Shown here in pieces: positions 51,613 through 60,197 of a stretch of 64,000 bases of DNA (the stretch's first letter is position 1; each line of letters starts with the position of its first letter). The position numbers were made by a program, and so were the translations under genes. The DNA comes from Hyphomicrobiales bacterium (GTDB lineage: Bacteria; Pseudomonadota; Alphaproteobacteria; Rhizobiales; Rhizobiaceae): the NCBI GenBank assembly GCA_900489925.1, contig UEHQ01000021.1, positions 99,369 to 163,368 of the forward strand, read 5' to 3'. The notes beneath the pieces were generated by a model. It did not search any database, was not told the DNA's origin, and was given only the letters and a program-made list of their open reading frames with translations.

Positions 51613-52044
51613 AGCCTAGATTGATAGCTGCAACATAGGTGCAATTCAAACGAAATGGCGTCCTCGAAACGGGTTTCATTGTCGCTCGGATCGCACCCCT
51701 TTTAACGAGGATCCCTTTTGAGCACGGCGGCAGTCCAGATCGATACCTGATGCCGTCTGACGGCAGATTAGGGGCGCCAACCTAGCGTCCCCAACCGTGG
51801 TGCCCGGTTAGCGTTTGTGCGACACGTCCAGCGGCGAGTTGACGCCGTCTGAGGCTACAATATCGGCGCGATTTGGCCTTGCTTCGATGGCCGAATACGG
51901 CCATAAGCCAGGTACTCACCACGGACCCGGTGAAACTCCGGGTGGCTCTTCTGGCCGCCGATCCGCCAGACCACGCAAAACCTCCATGTCATTTTGACAG
52001 CCGCTCGACAGCGCGCGTGCGGCATGCTTTGCGAGACAGATCCT
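51613..52044. other. 432-base gap between MarR and SulP genes with structured candidate leader
   Basis: No supported gene. The left part may hold the marR promoter. From 51748 to 51943 the sequence is GC-rich and full of short hairpins, listed separately. If transcribed rightward it would be a long, structured 5' leader for the SulP gene; a separate small RNA is the alternative. Confidence 0.45.
51748..51809 (+). ncRNA. Candidate structured RNA: three successive hairpins upstream of SulP
   Basis: GCCG-TCTGA-CGGC (51753-51764); GGGGCGC with GCG-T-CCCC (51771-51792); AACCG-N7-CGGTT (51793-51809). The three follow each other almost without gaps. A near-repeat of the first unit, TGACGCCGTCTGAGGC, is at 51840-51855, and a further stem ACCCGG-N7-CCGGGT is at 51925-51943. 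Strand and function are not known; a cis-acting leader of the SulP gene is the favoured guess. Confidence 0.4.
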
Positions 52045-53511
52045 ATGCAACTCTCAATCATTCGTCGGGATTGGTTCGCCAATCCAGTGCGTGAAATGCT
52101 CGCCGGGGCCGTTGCGACCTTCGCACTGATCCCCGAGGTCATCGCCTTCTCATTCGTGGCCGGCGTCGATCCGCAGGTCGGATTGTTTGCCTCATTCGTT
52201 ATTGGCATCGTCATCGCCTTTACCGGCGGACGCCCCGCCATGATTTCGGCAGCGGCCGGATCGGTGGCACTGGTGGCAGCGCCACTGGTCCACTCCCACG
52301 GCCTGGCATATCTCTTCGCTGCCGGCTTTCTTGCGGGCTTCATCCAGATCCTGTTTGGCCTTCTGCGCCTCGGCGTTCTCATGCGGTTCGTGTCGAAGTC
52401 CGTCCGCACCGGCTTTGTCAATGCGCTGGCGATCCTGATTTTCGGCGCGCAGATGCCGCATATCCTTGGCGGCAACTGGATTACCTACGCAGCCCTGGCC
52501 GCGGGCCTTGCAATCATCTATCTCGCGCCAAGGATCACCACGGCGGTCCCATCGCCGCTGATTTGCATTCTCGTTCTGACCGTCGCGTCGATCGCCTTCC
52601 AGCTTCCCCTGATGACCGTCGCCGACCTCGGCAAGCTGCCGGATTCACTTCCGGTGTTTGGCTGGCCCGCCGTTCCACTGACATGGGAAACGCTGACAAT
52701 CATCGCCGGTCCGGCACTCGCCATCGCGATGGTCGGCCTGCTCGAATCCATGATGACCGCAAGCGTCGTTGACGACCTTACCAACACCACCAGCTCGAAG
52801 AACCGGGAATGCACTGGGCTGGGCATCGCCAATGCCGCCGCGAGCCTATTCGGCGGGATCGCCGGCTGCGGCATGATCGGCCAGACAGTCAGTAACGTGA
52901 AATATGGCGGACGCGGACGCCTCTCGACCTTGTTTGCCGGCGCCTTCCTGCTCATCCTGATGGTCTTGCTCAAGCCATGGGTGTCGCAGGTCCCTGTCGC
53001 GGCGCTGGTCGCCATCATGGTGACGGTGTCGATCGATACGTTCGACTGGTCATCGCTGCGCGCCCTGATCGTGCATCCCAAGCTGTCGAGCGCGGTGATG
53101 GTCGTGACGGTCGCGGTCACCGTCTTCACTGCCAATCTGGCTCTCGGCGTCACGGTGGGCGTTCTCCTGAGCGGCGTGTTCTTCGCCTTCAAGGTCGCAC
53201 GTCTGCTCCGGGTGGACACGGAAACGGACGCCTCCGCGGCGCGCCTGACCTACCGTGTATCAGGCCAGGTTTTCTTCGCCTCGGCGGACGCCTTCATCGA
53301 ATCCTTCGACATCCAGGATGCCAATGGCAAGCCGGTTCTCATCGACGTGTCGCAAGCCCATTTCTGGGACATCACCAGCGTCGAAGCGCTCGACAAGGTC
53401 GTCCAGCGGTTCAAGGCCCATGGTGTCCATGTCGATGTCAAGGGCCTGAACCTAGCGAGCTCGACGCTTGTCGGCCGGCTCGGCAGCCCCCTGCTGCCCA
53501 AGGAAGCCTAG
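52045..53511 (+). CDS. SulP-family anion transporter with STAS domain
   Basis: A 488-residue inner-membrane protein. About 10-12 hydrophobic segments (residues about 15-400) include the SulP signature near the start (AGAVATFALIPEVIAFSFVA, GVDPQVGLFASFV). A C-terminal cytoplasmic STAS domain (about 405-485) has LTYRVSGQVFFASADAFIES and VLIDVSQAHFWDITSVEALD. SulP proteins carry sulfate, bicarbonate or other anions; the STAS domain regulates. The substrate here is not known. The start is ATG 52045; the frame is open from 51994 and the ribosome site is weak. A structured upstream region and two hairpins after the stop frame the gene. Confidence 0.92.
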   Translation: MQLSIIRRDWFANPVREMLAGAVATFALIPEVIAFSFVAGVDPQVGLFASFVIGIVIAFTGGRPAMISAAAGSVALVAAPLVHSHGLAYLFAAGFLAGFIQILFGLLRLGVLMRFVSKSVRTGFVNALAILIFGAQMPHILGGNWITYAALAAGLAIIYLAPRITTAVPSPLICILVLTVASIAFQLPLMTVADLGKLPDSLPVFGWPAVPLTWETLTIIAGPALAIAMVGLLESMMTASVVDDLTNTTSSKNRECTGLGIANAAASLFGGIAGCGMIGQTVSNVKYGGRGRLSTLFAGAFLLILMVLLKPWVSQVPVAALVAIMVTVSIDTFDWSSLRALIVHPKLSSAVMVVTVAVTVFTANLALGVTVGVLLSGVFFAFKVARLLRVDTETDASAARLTYRVSGQVFFASADAFIESFDIQDANGKPVLIDVSQAHFWDITSVEALDKVVQRFKAHGVHVDVKGLNLASSTLVGRLGSPLLPKEA

Positions 53512-53521
53512 CGAAACAACG

Positions 53522-53548
53522 GCGCGAGTGCCGCAATGGCGCTCGCGC
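53522..53548 (+). terminator. Hairpin after the SulP gene
   Basis: GCGCGAGTGCC pairs with GGCGCTCGCGC (11 positions, one G-U) around GCAAT, starting 11 bases after the stop. No U-tract follows immediately. Confidence 0.65.
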
Positions 53549-53555
53549 AGTCCTC

Positions 53556-53574
53556 AACGGTTGAACGAACCGTT
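53556..53574 (+). terminator. Second hairpin after the SulP gene
   Basis: AACGGTT-GAACG-AACCGTT, a perfect 7-bp stem 8 bases beyond the first hairpin. It lacks a U-tract and may act with the first. Confidence 0.5.
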
Positions 53575-53646
53575 CGCGCTTCGTGACTGTCGCTCCGCCC
53601 GATCTTGTGTCATCAGACTGCATCAGACAATTTCAGGTGGCACAAC

Positions 53647-54669
53647 ATGAAGAAAATCGGCTTCCTTTCCTTCGGGCATTGGACACCCTCTCCCCAGTCG
53701 CAGACCCGCTCGGCGGGCGATGCGCTTCTCCAATCCATCGATCTCGCGGTTGCCGCCGAAGAGCTCGGCGCGGACGGCGCCTATTTCCGCGTCCATCACT
53801 TTGCCCGGCAGCTCGCTTCCCCTTTCCCGCTTCTGGCGGCCGTCGGCGCGAAAACGAAGAGCATCGAGATCGGCACCGCCGTGATCGACATGCGCTATGA
53901 AAATCCACTCTATATGGCCGAGGATGCTGGCGCAGCCGACCTGATCGCAGGCGGCCGCCTGCAGCTTGGCCTTAGCCGTGGTTCGCCGGAACAGGTGATC
54001 GACGGCTGGCGTTATTTCGGTTACCAGCCCGACGAGGGCAAGAACGACGCAGATATGAGCCGCGCTCATGCCGAGGTCTTCCTCGACGCCCTGAAGGGCA
54101 ACGGCTTCGCCCAGCCCAACCCTCGGCCGATGTTCCCGAACCCGCCGGGCCTCTTGCGGCTTGAACCCTACTCTGAAGGATTGCGCGAGCGCATCTGGTG
54201 GGGAGCCGGCTCCAACGCCACCGCCATCTGGGCGGCCAAGCTCGGCATGAACCTGCAGAGCTCGACGTTGAAGGATGACGAGACCGGCGAGCCATTCCAC
54301 GTCCAGCAGGCCGCGCAGATCCGTGCCTATCGGGACGCATGGAAGGAAGCTGGCCACACGCGCACGCCGCGGGTCTCCGTGAGCCGCAGCATCTTCGCAC
54401 TGGTTGACGACCGCGATCGCGCCTACTTCGGCAGAGGCGGCAAGGAGCAGGATTCGATCGGCTATATCGACGACAACACCCGCGCGATCTTCGGCCGCTC
54501 CTATGCCGCCGAGCCGGACGCGCTGATCAAGCAGCTTCGCGAGGACGAAGCCATTGCCGAAGCCGATACCCTGCTGCTCACCGTCCCGAACCAGCTCGGC
54601 GTCGACTACAACGCGCATGTCATCGAGGCGATCCTGAAACACGTCGCCCCCGCCCTCGGCTGGCGCTGA
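53647..54669 (+). CDS. LLM-class flavin-dependent oxidoreductase (luciferase-like monooxygenase)
   Basis: A 340-residue bacterial-luciferase-fold protein: KKIGFLSFGHWTPSPQSQTR, AVAAEELGADGAYFRVHHFA, EIGTAVIDMRYENPLYMAED and GRLQLGLSRGSPEQVIDGWR. These are typical of the F420/FMN-dependent oxidoreductases close to LuxA. Substrate is not known. The start ATG 53647 has AGGTGG 6 bases upstream and begins the first strand of the barrel; the frame is open from 53605. It follows the SulP gene on the same strand after two hairpins, so it probably has its own promoter. A perfect hairpin shared with the convergent fabI gene ends it. Confidence 0.9.
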   Translation: MKKIGFLSFGHWTPSPQSQTRSAGDALLQSIDLAVAAEELGADGAYFRVHHFARQLASPFPLLAAVGAKTKSIEIGTAVIDMRYENPLYMAEDAGAADLIAGGRLQLGLSRGSPEQVIDGWRYFGYQPDEGKNDADMSRAHAEVFLDALKGNGFAQPNPRPMFPNPPGLLRLEPYSEGLRERIWWGAGSNATAIWAAKLGMNLQSSTLKDDETGEPFHVQQAAQIRAYRDAWKEAGHTRTPRVSVSRSIFALVDDRDRAYFGRGGKEQDSIGYIDDNTRAIFGRSYAAEPDALIKQLREDEAIAEADTLLLTVPNQLGVDYNAHVIEAILKHVAPALGWR

Positions 54670-54684
54670 CCGAAGCCAACCCTC

Positions 54685-54712
54685 GCGCCGTCTGGATCGT
54701 TTCAGACGGCGC
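54685..54712. terminator. Hairpin between the convergent LLM and fabI genes
   Basis: GCGCCGTCTG and CAGACGGCGC form a perfect 10-bp stem with an 8-base loop (GATCGTTT), centred in the 90-base gap. It could serve both directions. The GCCGTCTG/CAGACGGC sequence also occurs in the hairpin region upstream of SulP. Confidence 0.7.
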
Positions 54713-54759
54713 AACTTCGCGCAGCCCACTCCGCTGCGCCGCAGCGCTCGCCGAGCTAC

Positions 54760-55545
54760 TCAGTCGATGATGTGGTACCCGCTGTCGACATAGAGGACCT
54801 GCCCGGTGATCAGGCGTGCTGCGTTGTGGGCGAGGAAGGCCGTGGCAACGCCGACGTCGTCGATGTCGATCAGCTCGCGGGCTGGCGACTTCGCCTTTGT
54901 CTTTTCGAGCAACTCGTCGAACTCCGGGATCCCCGAGGCAGCACGCGTTGCCAGCGCGCCGGGCGAAATGGCATGCACCCTGATCCCCTTCGGTCCGAGT
55001 TCGGCGGCCAGATAGCGTACCGCGCATTCCAGCGCCGCCTTCGCCACACCCATGATGTTGTAGTTCTCGACGACCATCTGCGAGCCGTAATAGGTCATCG
55101 TAAACAGCGTGCCGCCGTTCTTCATCAGCGGCTCGGCCAGATGAGCCATGCGGATGAACGACCAGCAGGAAATGTCCATCGTCTTGAGGAAGCCTTCGCG
55201 CGGCACATCGACGACGCGGCCACCGAGCGTATCCTTGGGCGAGAAAGCGATCGAATGAACGACGAAATCGAGTTCGCCCCAGGTTTCGGCAATCCGTTCG
55301 AAAACAGCTTCGAGCTGACCGGGAACGGAGACGTCCAACGGCATGACGATCGACGCCTCCACCTCATGAGCGAGAGGCTCCACATAGGCCTTGGCCTTGT
55401 CATTGAGATAGGTGACGGCAAGCTCGGCACCGAAAGCGCGAAACGCACGGGCGCATCCCCAGGCGATCGAGCGATCATTGGCGATGCCGACAATCAGCCC
55501 CTTTCGCCCCTTGAGAAGCTCTGGGTTGATAACCGAGATGGGCAT
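54760..55545 (-). CDS. fabI: Enoyl-ACP reductase FabI
   Basis: A 261-residue NADH-dependent enoyl-[acyl-carrier-protein] reductase of the SDR-like FabI type. The cofactor region reads GLIVGIANDRSIAWGCARAF, and the active site has Tyr152/153 and the Y-x6-K pair in YNIMGVAKAALE (Tyr162, Lys169). The C-terminus SGYHIID is typical. It catalyses the last step of each fatty-acid elongation cycle. ATG 55545 has AAGGAG 8 bases upstream. It is the last gene of DUF3141-pta-ackA-fabI, 23 bases after ackA. Rhizobia often carry two fabI genes, and the one in the phosphate-responsive operon is called fabI2 in S. meliloti, so this may not be the only copy. Confidence 0.93.
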   Translation of the reverse strand: MPISVINPELLKGRKGLIVGIANDRSIAWGCARAFRAFGAELAVTYLNDKAKAYVEPLAHEVEASIVMPLDVSVPGQLEAVFERIAETWGELDFVVHSIAFSPKDTLGGRVVDVPREGFLKTMDISCWSFIRMAHLAEPLMKNGGTLFTMTYYGSQMVVENYNIMGVAKAALECAVRYLAAELGPKGIRVHAISPGALATRAASGIPEFDELLEKTKAKSPARELIDIDDVGVATAFLAHNAARLITGQVLYVDSGYHIID

Positions 55546-55568
55546 TGATGCATCTCCTTAAAGGCGGG

Positions 55569-56747
55569 TCAGGATGTCCCGATGAGTGCGAGCGTATGGC
55601 GTGCGATCATCAGCTCTTCGTCGGTCGGCAGGACGTAGAGACGAACGCGGCTCGCCGGTGTCGATATGACCGTTTCGCCGACCTCGTTCGCCGCAGGATC
55701 AAGTTCGGCGCCGAGCCAGGCGAGACGCTCGCTGATGCGAGCGCGGATCGGGGCGGAATTCTCGCCGACGCCGGCTGTAAACACGAAGGCATCCAGTCCA
55801 CCCAGCGCTGCCGCGAGCATGCCTGCGCTGAGCGCGCAGCGATGGACGAAGTGATCGATCGCGAAGGCCGCATGCGGATCGCTGCTCGCGAGAAGTTCAC
55901 GCATATCACCCGAAATGCCGGAAAGTCCCTTCAGGCCCGACGATCTGTAGAGGAGGTCCGTCACCTCGGCCACGCTCATGCCGTGCTGATCGATCAGGTA
56001 GAGCACGACGCCAGGATCCATCTGCCCGGGCCGCGTGCTCATCGGCAAACCATCCAGCGCGGTGAATCCCATCGTCGTCTCGAGGCTCTTTGCCTCCTTC
56101 AGCGCGCACATGGATGCGCCGCTACCGAGATGGGCAACCACGACGCTCCCACTTGCGACGTCTGGCGCGACCTCCGTCAGCCTCTCGGCGATGTACTCGT
56201 ATGACAGGCCGTGGAAGCCGTATCGTCGCACCCCATGTTCGTAATAGCTCGCCGGCAAGGCATAGCAGTCGGTATGGGGGGCGTGGCCGCGATGAAACGC
56301 CGTATCAAAACAGGCGACCTGCGGAACGTCGGCATTGATCTCCATGGCAAGGCGGATCGGCGCCAGGTTGTTGGGCTGGTGCAGCGGCGCAAGCTCCTGA
56401 AAGGTGGCGAGCGTATCCAGAATGTCGTGGTCGATCAAAATAGGCTTGGCGTAGTTGGGACCGCCGTGGACAACGCGATGGCCGATCGCCTTGAGCGCAA
56501 AGCCCTCGAGGGTCATCAGCCAAGCGCGCGTTTCGGCAATCGCATCTGGCAGGTGATCCACCGCTTCCGGCGCATAGCGGCGGTCAACGAGAACGTCGCC
56601 GTCCGCGCTTTTCGCAACAAGGCGCGGCTTCGTCCCGATACCGTCCATCTGGCCGCGAATGCAGCGCCTGAGGCCCGTACCGGTGATCTCGAAGATCTGA
56701 AACTTGAGGCTCGATGACCCCGCATTGACAACGAGAATTGCGTCCAT
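55569..56747 (-). CDS. ackA: Acetate kinase
   Basis: A 392-residue ASKHA-fold kinase that converts acetyl phosphate and ADP to acetate and ATP, and the reverse. Motifs: VNAGSSSLKFQIFEI at the start, IGHRVVHGGPNYAKP, CFDTAFHRG, RYGFHGLSYEYIAERL and AHLGSGASMCALK. It is complete and of normal length. The gene starts 3 bases after the pta stop and is followed after 23 bases by fabI. With pta it forms the acetyl-CoA/acetate switch, which recovers phosphate-bond energy and sets acetyl phosphate levels. In S. meliloti the homologous operon is induced by phosphate stress through PhoB. Confidence 0.95.
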   Translation of the reverse strand: MDAILVVNAGSSSLKFQIFEITGTGLRRCIRGQMDGIGTKPRLVAKSADGDVLVDRRYAPEAVDHLPDAIAETRAWLMTLEGFALKAIGHRVVHGGPNYAKPILIDHDILDTLATFQELAPLHQPNNLAPIRLAMEINADVPQVACFDTAFHRGHAPHTDCYALPASYYEHGVRRYGFHGLSYEYIAERLTEVAPDVASGSVVVAHLGSGASMCALKEAKSLETTMGFTALDGLPMSTRPGQMDPGVVLYLIDQHGMSVAEVTDLLYRSSGLKGLSGISGDMRELLASSDPHAAFAIDHFVHRCALSAGMLAAALGGLDAFVFTAGVGENSAPIRARISERLAWLGAELDPAANEVGETVISTPASRVRLYVLPTDEELMIARHTLALIGTS

Positions 56748-56750
56748 GCG

Positions 56751-57707
56751 TCAGGCCACCACTTGCGCGACGCGCCGCTGGGCCGCCGCAAAGAGGGTTG
56801 CGACAGCGCATGAGGCCAGACGGCTGCGCACTGTGTCGGCTCGGGAGGTCAGGACAATCGGTACACGAGCTCCAAGAACGATACCCGCTGCATCGGCGTG
56901 CGACAGGAAGGTCAGGTTCTTGGCAAGCATGTTTCCGGCCTCGAGATCGGGCACAACGATGATCTGCGCGCGACCTGCGACAGGTGACGTCAGCCCCTTG
57001 ATGCTTGCCGCTTCCGGACTGATCGCATTGTCGAATGCAAGCGGGCCATCGAGAACCGCGCCGGTGATCTGGCCGCGCTCGGCCATCTTGCAGAGCGCCG
57101 CAGCGTCGATCGTCGAAGGGATCTTTGTCGTCACCGTTTCCACCGCGGAGACGATCGCCACACGCGGTTCGCCCAACCCGATCGCCGTCCAGAGATCGAT
57201 CGCATTCTGAACGATGTCACGCTTGGCGTCGAGATTTGGGAAGATATTGATGGCGGCATCGGTGATGAATAGCGTGTCGGCGTAGCCGGGCACGTCCATG
57301 ACAAAGACGTGGCTGATACGGCGTTCCGTGCGCAGCCCGGTGGCTGATGCGGTGACCTCACGCATCAGCTCATCGGTGTGCAGGCTGCCCTTCATCAGGA
57401 GTTCGCCCTTTCCCTCACGTATCAAAGCGACCGCCTGAGCGGCCGCTCCGTGGCTGTGCGGAGCATCGACGATCTCGTGCCCCTTCAGATCGAGCCCCTT
57501 TTCTACCGCCACCTCGCGGATCTTGGCGGATGGGCCAACCAGCACGGGGACGATCAGGCCGCTTTCGGCAGCATCGAGCGCTCCCCGCAGCGAGGTTTCG
57601 TCGCAAGGATGCGCAACGACCGTCACGGCCGGCACGACCTGTCGTGCGGTGGCGATCAGGCGGTCATATTTGGAAATGCTCGGCGCAGCCGTCGTGAGAT
57701 CGATCAA
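56751..57707 (-). CDS. pta: Phosphate acetyltransferase (short form)
   Basis: A 318-residue phosphotransacetylase of the short class, without the N-terminal DRTGG part of the long enzymes and without the MaoC domain of bifunctional homologues. Recognisable parts are GLIVPVLVGPSAKIREVAVE, SHGAAAQAVALIREGKGELL, MKGSLHTDELMREV, RRISHVFVMDVPGYADTLFI and ITGAVLDGPLAFDNAISPEA. It interconverts acetyl-CoA and acetyl phosphate. The start is TTG 57707, overlapping the stop of the upstream gene (TTGA) with AAGGGG about 7 bases before it; no ATG fits. Coupled to the upstream DUF3141 gene and 3 bases before ackA. A butyryltransferase activity cannot be excluded from sequence alone. Confidence 0.93.
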   Translation of the reverse strand: MIDLTTAAPSISKYDRLIATARQVVPAVTVVAHPCDETSLRGALDAAESGLIVPVLVGPSAKIREVAVEKGLDLKGHEIVDAPHSHGAAAQAVALIREGKGELLMKGSLHTDELMREVTASATGLRTERRISHVFVMDVPGYADTLFITDAAINIFPNLDAKRDIVQNAIDLWTAIGLGEPRVAIVSAVETVTTKIPSTIDAAALCKMAERGQITGAVLDGPLAFDNAISPEAASIKGLTSPVAGRAQIIVVPDLEAGNMLAKNLTFLSHADAAGIVLGARVPIVLTSRADTVRSRLASCAVATLFAAAQRRVAQVVA

Positions 57708-59965
57708 TGGGGAGCCCCTTCTCTTCTGCCTGGATGCGTTGGTACACGGACGGGCTTGCCGCCGGCAGCCTTGACGAGCGCGGCGCTTTCGGGATCGGAC
57801 GTGGCGACATTGAAGAATGCAGCCATGCGATCTAACCGCTCGGCTGCCTCGCCGTCGAGCGCTCCTGATGATTCCAGCACCTCACGCAGCACGTCGAAGG
57901 CCTTGCGGCGCTCGTCCGCATCTGGCGGCAAGAGTGACGGGATTGCCGCAAGGGCTGCCGCCTCGTCGATCAGCAGCATGAAATACTGCTCGCGCACCAA
58001 CGCCTTGAACTCGGCGAGCGTCAACTGGCTTGCCGCCGGCTGACTGCGTCTTATCCTGCGAATGGCTTCAAAGCCGCGCTCGTCAGCACTGCCCCGCGCC
58101 ATGCCGACATACACCATCGATCGCACAAGGCCCTCCAGCAGACCACCTTCTGCGATCTTCGCTTTCAACGCCGCAACGCGCGTTTTCAGCAGTGCGCCGC
58201 TCAGAAGACTTTTCGGCGCCTTGCGTGGCGGGCGACTGGAATTCGGATCGATCCCCAGGGCCGTCTGCAGGGGAGTAGAACCGTAGACCGCGCGGAACGT
58301 CTCCTCCGCCAGCCGTTCCGACAGGATCCGCCAGCTTTCAAGGCCGTCGACAATCTGTTCCGACAGCTTCTCCTGTATGGAAAGAAGAGGATTGTCGGAC
58401 GCAACAGGACGACGGTTCTTACGGACATAGTCAGCTGCATTTTCGACCCATGCCATCATCGGATTGCGCGGACCAAACATTTCATAGCTGAGGCGCAACG
58501 GGTGGAGATGCCGGGTCATTTCGGCAAACTGCGGGGTAACCGCAGCCTGGATCGCCGGCTGCGCGAGAACGCGGTAATTCGCCAGATTGATCTCCGAAAG
58601 CCGCGCGGCCGCGGCGAAGCGATGCTCGTCTTCAATATCGTTGCCGCCAAGAGCGCGAATATCATCCAGAGTGCGCGCTTCGCAACGCATGATCCATTGG
58701 CCGTTGACCAGTTCCGGGCGGTCGATGGCATCGCCGACAGGTTCGAGAACAGCTTCGTAGAGACCGGGAGGCAGCACATCGATCAGATCGATATTCGACG
58801 CGAACTCGTCGTGTTCCTTGCGCGCCACGCCGGCGGAAACGAAGATGCCGAGATGGCCGATTTTCTCATGGACGGTGTAGACGATGGTCTGCCCGAGAGA
58901 GCGTATCTCGTCCACGCTGTCGTAGAGGTCGAGGATCCAACCCAATGCCTGCTGTGGCGGCGTGATGTTGTCCCCCTTCGAGCAGAAGACCAGGATTGGC
59001 GAGCGGATGTTGCGCAGATCGACCGCCGTCCCGTCGGACGTCCGGATCTCGCCGGCGGCGAGCTTGTTGCCGACGAACAGTTCATCGACGATGAACTGCA
59101 TCTCTTCGGCATTGAGCATGACGTGCCCACCCCACCAGCGCTCGAACCCGAGATAGCGCTCGGCTTCGGTATCGACCTTGGAATAGAGGTTGTATTGCTT
59201 GCTCCAGAGCGTGTTGGCCGGATTCTGGTTTTCGAAGTTCTGCACCAGCCAGGCTCCGTCGAACTTGCCGGCACCGAGGTCGCCGGTCAGGGCCGTCAGC
59301 CAGCTTCCACCGAGAAGGCCGCCGGAATAGCGCATCGGATACTGCCCTTCGACGCCCGCCCAGTAAGAAAGCGGAGTGCCGGCAATGATGATCGGCCCGA
59401 ACAGCTCAGGACGCAGTGCGGCGAGCATCATCACAGCCCAGCCCGCCTGGCAGTTGCCGATGACGCACGGCTTTCCATCGGCATTGGGATGGCGCGCGAT
59501 CACCTTTTCCAGGAACGTCGCTTCCGCGTGAACGATATCCTCGATCGTCTGGCCCGGTACGGGCTCCGGCAGGAACCCGATGAAATAGCACGGATGACCT
59601 GCCTTCATCGCAACGCCGATCTCGCTGTCGGCTTTGAACCCGCCTATTCCAGGCCCGTGGCCGGCCCGCGGATCGACGACGACAAACGGCCGCTTCCCCT
59701 GGTCGATGGCGACGCCCGAAGGCGGGATGATATGGGCAAGAAGGTAGTTGACGGGCCGCTCCAGTCGGCGGCCGTCGCAGACGAGCTCTGCGTCATAGTC
59801 CAGCACGTGAGGAGCACTAAAGGCAGCCTGCTCCTCATACTGAGCGCCGCGTCGTCTCATCACGTCAAGGTAGAGCACGGACCGTTGCCATGCATCGGTC
59901 CAGTATGCGGTGACGGGGTTGGAGAACATCAGGGTGTTCGTGATGTTGGCGAGATCGGACATCAT
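57704..59965 (-). CDS. DUF3141 protein, PHA-synthase-like alpha/beta hydrolase (OrfA of the pta-ackA operon)
   Basis: A 753-residue protein. Residues about 90-420 form an alpha/beta hydrolase fold related to polyhydroxyalkanoate synthases: RPFVVVDPRAGHGPGIGGF and VIGNCQAGWAVMMLAALRPE, where the lipase box is G-N-C-Q-A-G with Cys172 in the nucleophile place, as in PhaC. GSWLTALTGDLGAGKFDGAW and the histidine region VHEKIGHLGIFVSAG follow. The C-terminal 330 residues are helical and specific to DUF3141. The true function is unknown. The start ATG 59965 has AGAGGAG 7 bases upstream; the frame is open to 60088. It is first in the operon with pta, ackA and fabI, as orfA in S. meliloti. Confidence 0.87.
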   Translation of the reverse strand: MMSDLANITNTLMFSNPVTAYWTDAWQRSVLYLDVMRRRGAQYEEQAAFSAPHVLDYDAELVCDGRRLERPVNYLLAHIIPPSGVAIDQGKRPFVVVDPRAGHGPGIGGFKADSEIGVAMKAGHPCYFIGFLPEPVPGQTIEDIVHAEATFLEKVIARHPNADGKPCVIGNCQAGWAVMMLAALRPELFGPIIIAGTPLSYWAGVEGQYPMRYSGGLLGGSWLTALTGDLGAGKFDGAWLVQNFENQNPANTLWSKQYNLYSKVDTEAERYLGFERWWGGHVMLNAEEMQFIVDELFVGNKLAAGEIRTSDGTAVDLRNIRSPILVFCSKGDNITPPQQALGWILDLYDSVDEIRSLGQTIVYTVHEKIGHLGIFVSAGVARKEHDEFASNIDLIDVLPPGLYEAVLEPVGDAIDRPELVNGQWIMRCEARTLDDIRALGGNDIEDEHRFAAAARLSEINLANYRVLAQPAIQAAVTPQFAEMTRHLHPLRLSYEMFGPRNPMMAWVENAADYVRKNRRPVASDNPLLSIQEKLSEQIVDGLESWRILSERLAEETFRAVYGSTPLQTALGIDPNSSRPPRKAPKSLLSGALLKTRVAALKAKIAEGGLLEGLVRSMVYVGMARGSADERGFEAIRRIRRSQPAASQLTLAEFKALVREQYFMLLIDEAAALAAIPSLLPPDADERRKAFDVLREVLESSGALDGEAAERLDRMAAFFNVATSDPESAALVKAAGGKPVRVPTHPGRREGAPH

Positions 59966-60116
59966 GTCCACTCCTCTGTGGGTACGGGAGTTATGCCTGG
60001 CAGGACCAGGCGCGATCATCTTTATCGTCGTCTGACGGTTGGCATGCCGGTGCACGAAAGGCAGATTGGCGCATCCTGTGATGCACACCCAAACTAGGGC
60101 AGAGTAGCGCTCCAGC

Positions 60117-60134
60117 GTTTCATTTGCATGACAC
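60117..60134 (-). promoter_or_regulatory. Candidate Pho box of the DUF3141-pta-ackA-fabI operon
   Basis: On the minus strand the sequence reads TGTCATGCAAATGAAAC. The first half matches the PhoB half-site (C/G)TGTCAT and the second half is weak. It lies about 150 bases upstream of the operon start. The S. meliloti homologue is PhoB-controlled, which raises the prior, but the match alone is poor. Confidence 0.35.
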
Positions 60135-60136
60135 CA

Positions 60137-60158
60137 CCGGTCGCACCTATGCGACCGG
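60137..60158 (-). terminator. Hairpin after DUF2950
   Basis: CCGGTCGCA-CCTA-TGCGACCGG is a perfect 9-bp stem with a 4-base loop, 40 bases past the stop of the leftward DUF2950 gene. No U-tract follows on the minus strand. Confidence 0.65.
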
Positions 60159-60197
60159 AAAACTGGCGTCGCGTCAAGATGGCCGGTAGCGATATGC

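Noticed and set aside
58502..60097. A 531-codon open frame on the plus strand opposite DUF3141
   Set aside because: Antisense shadow of a recognised gene with no domain and no ribosome site.
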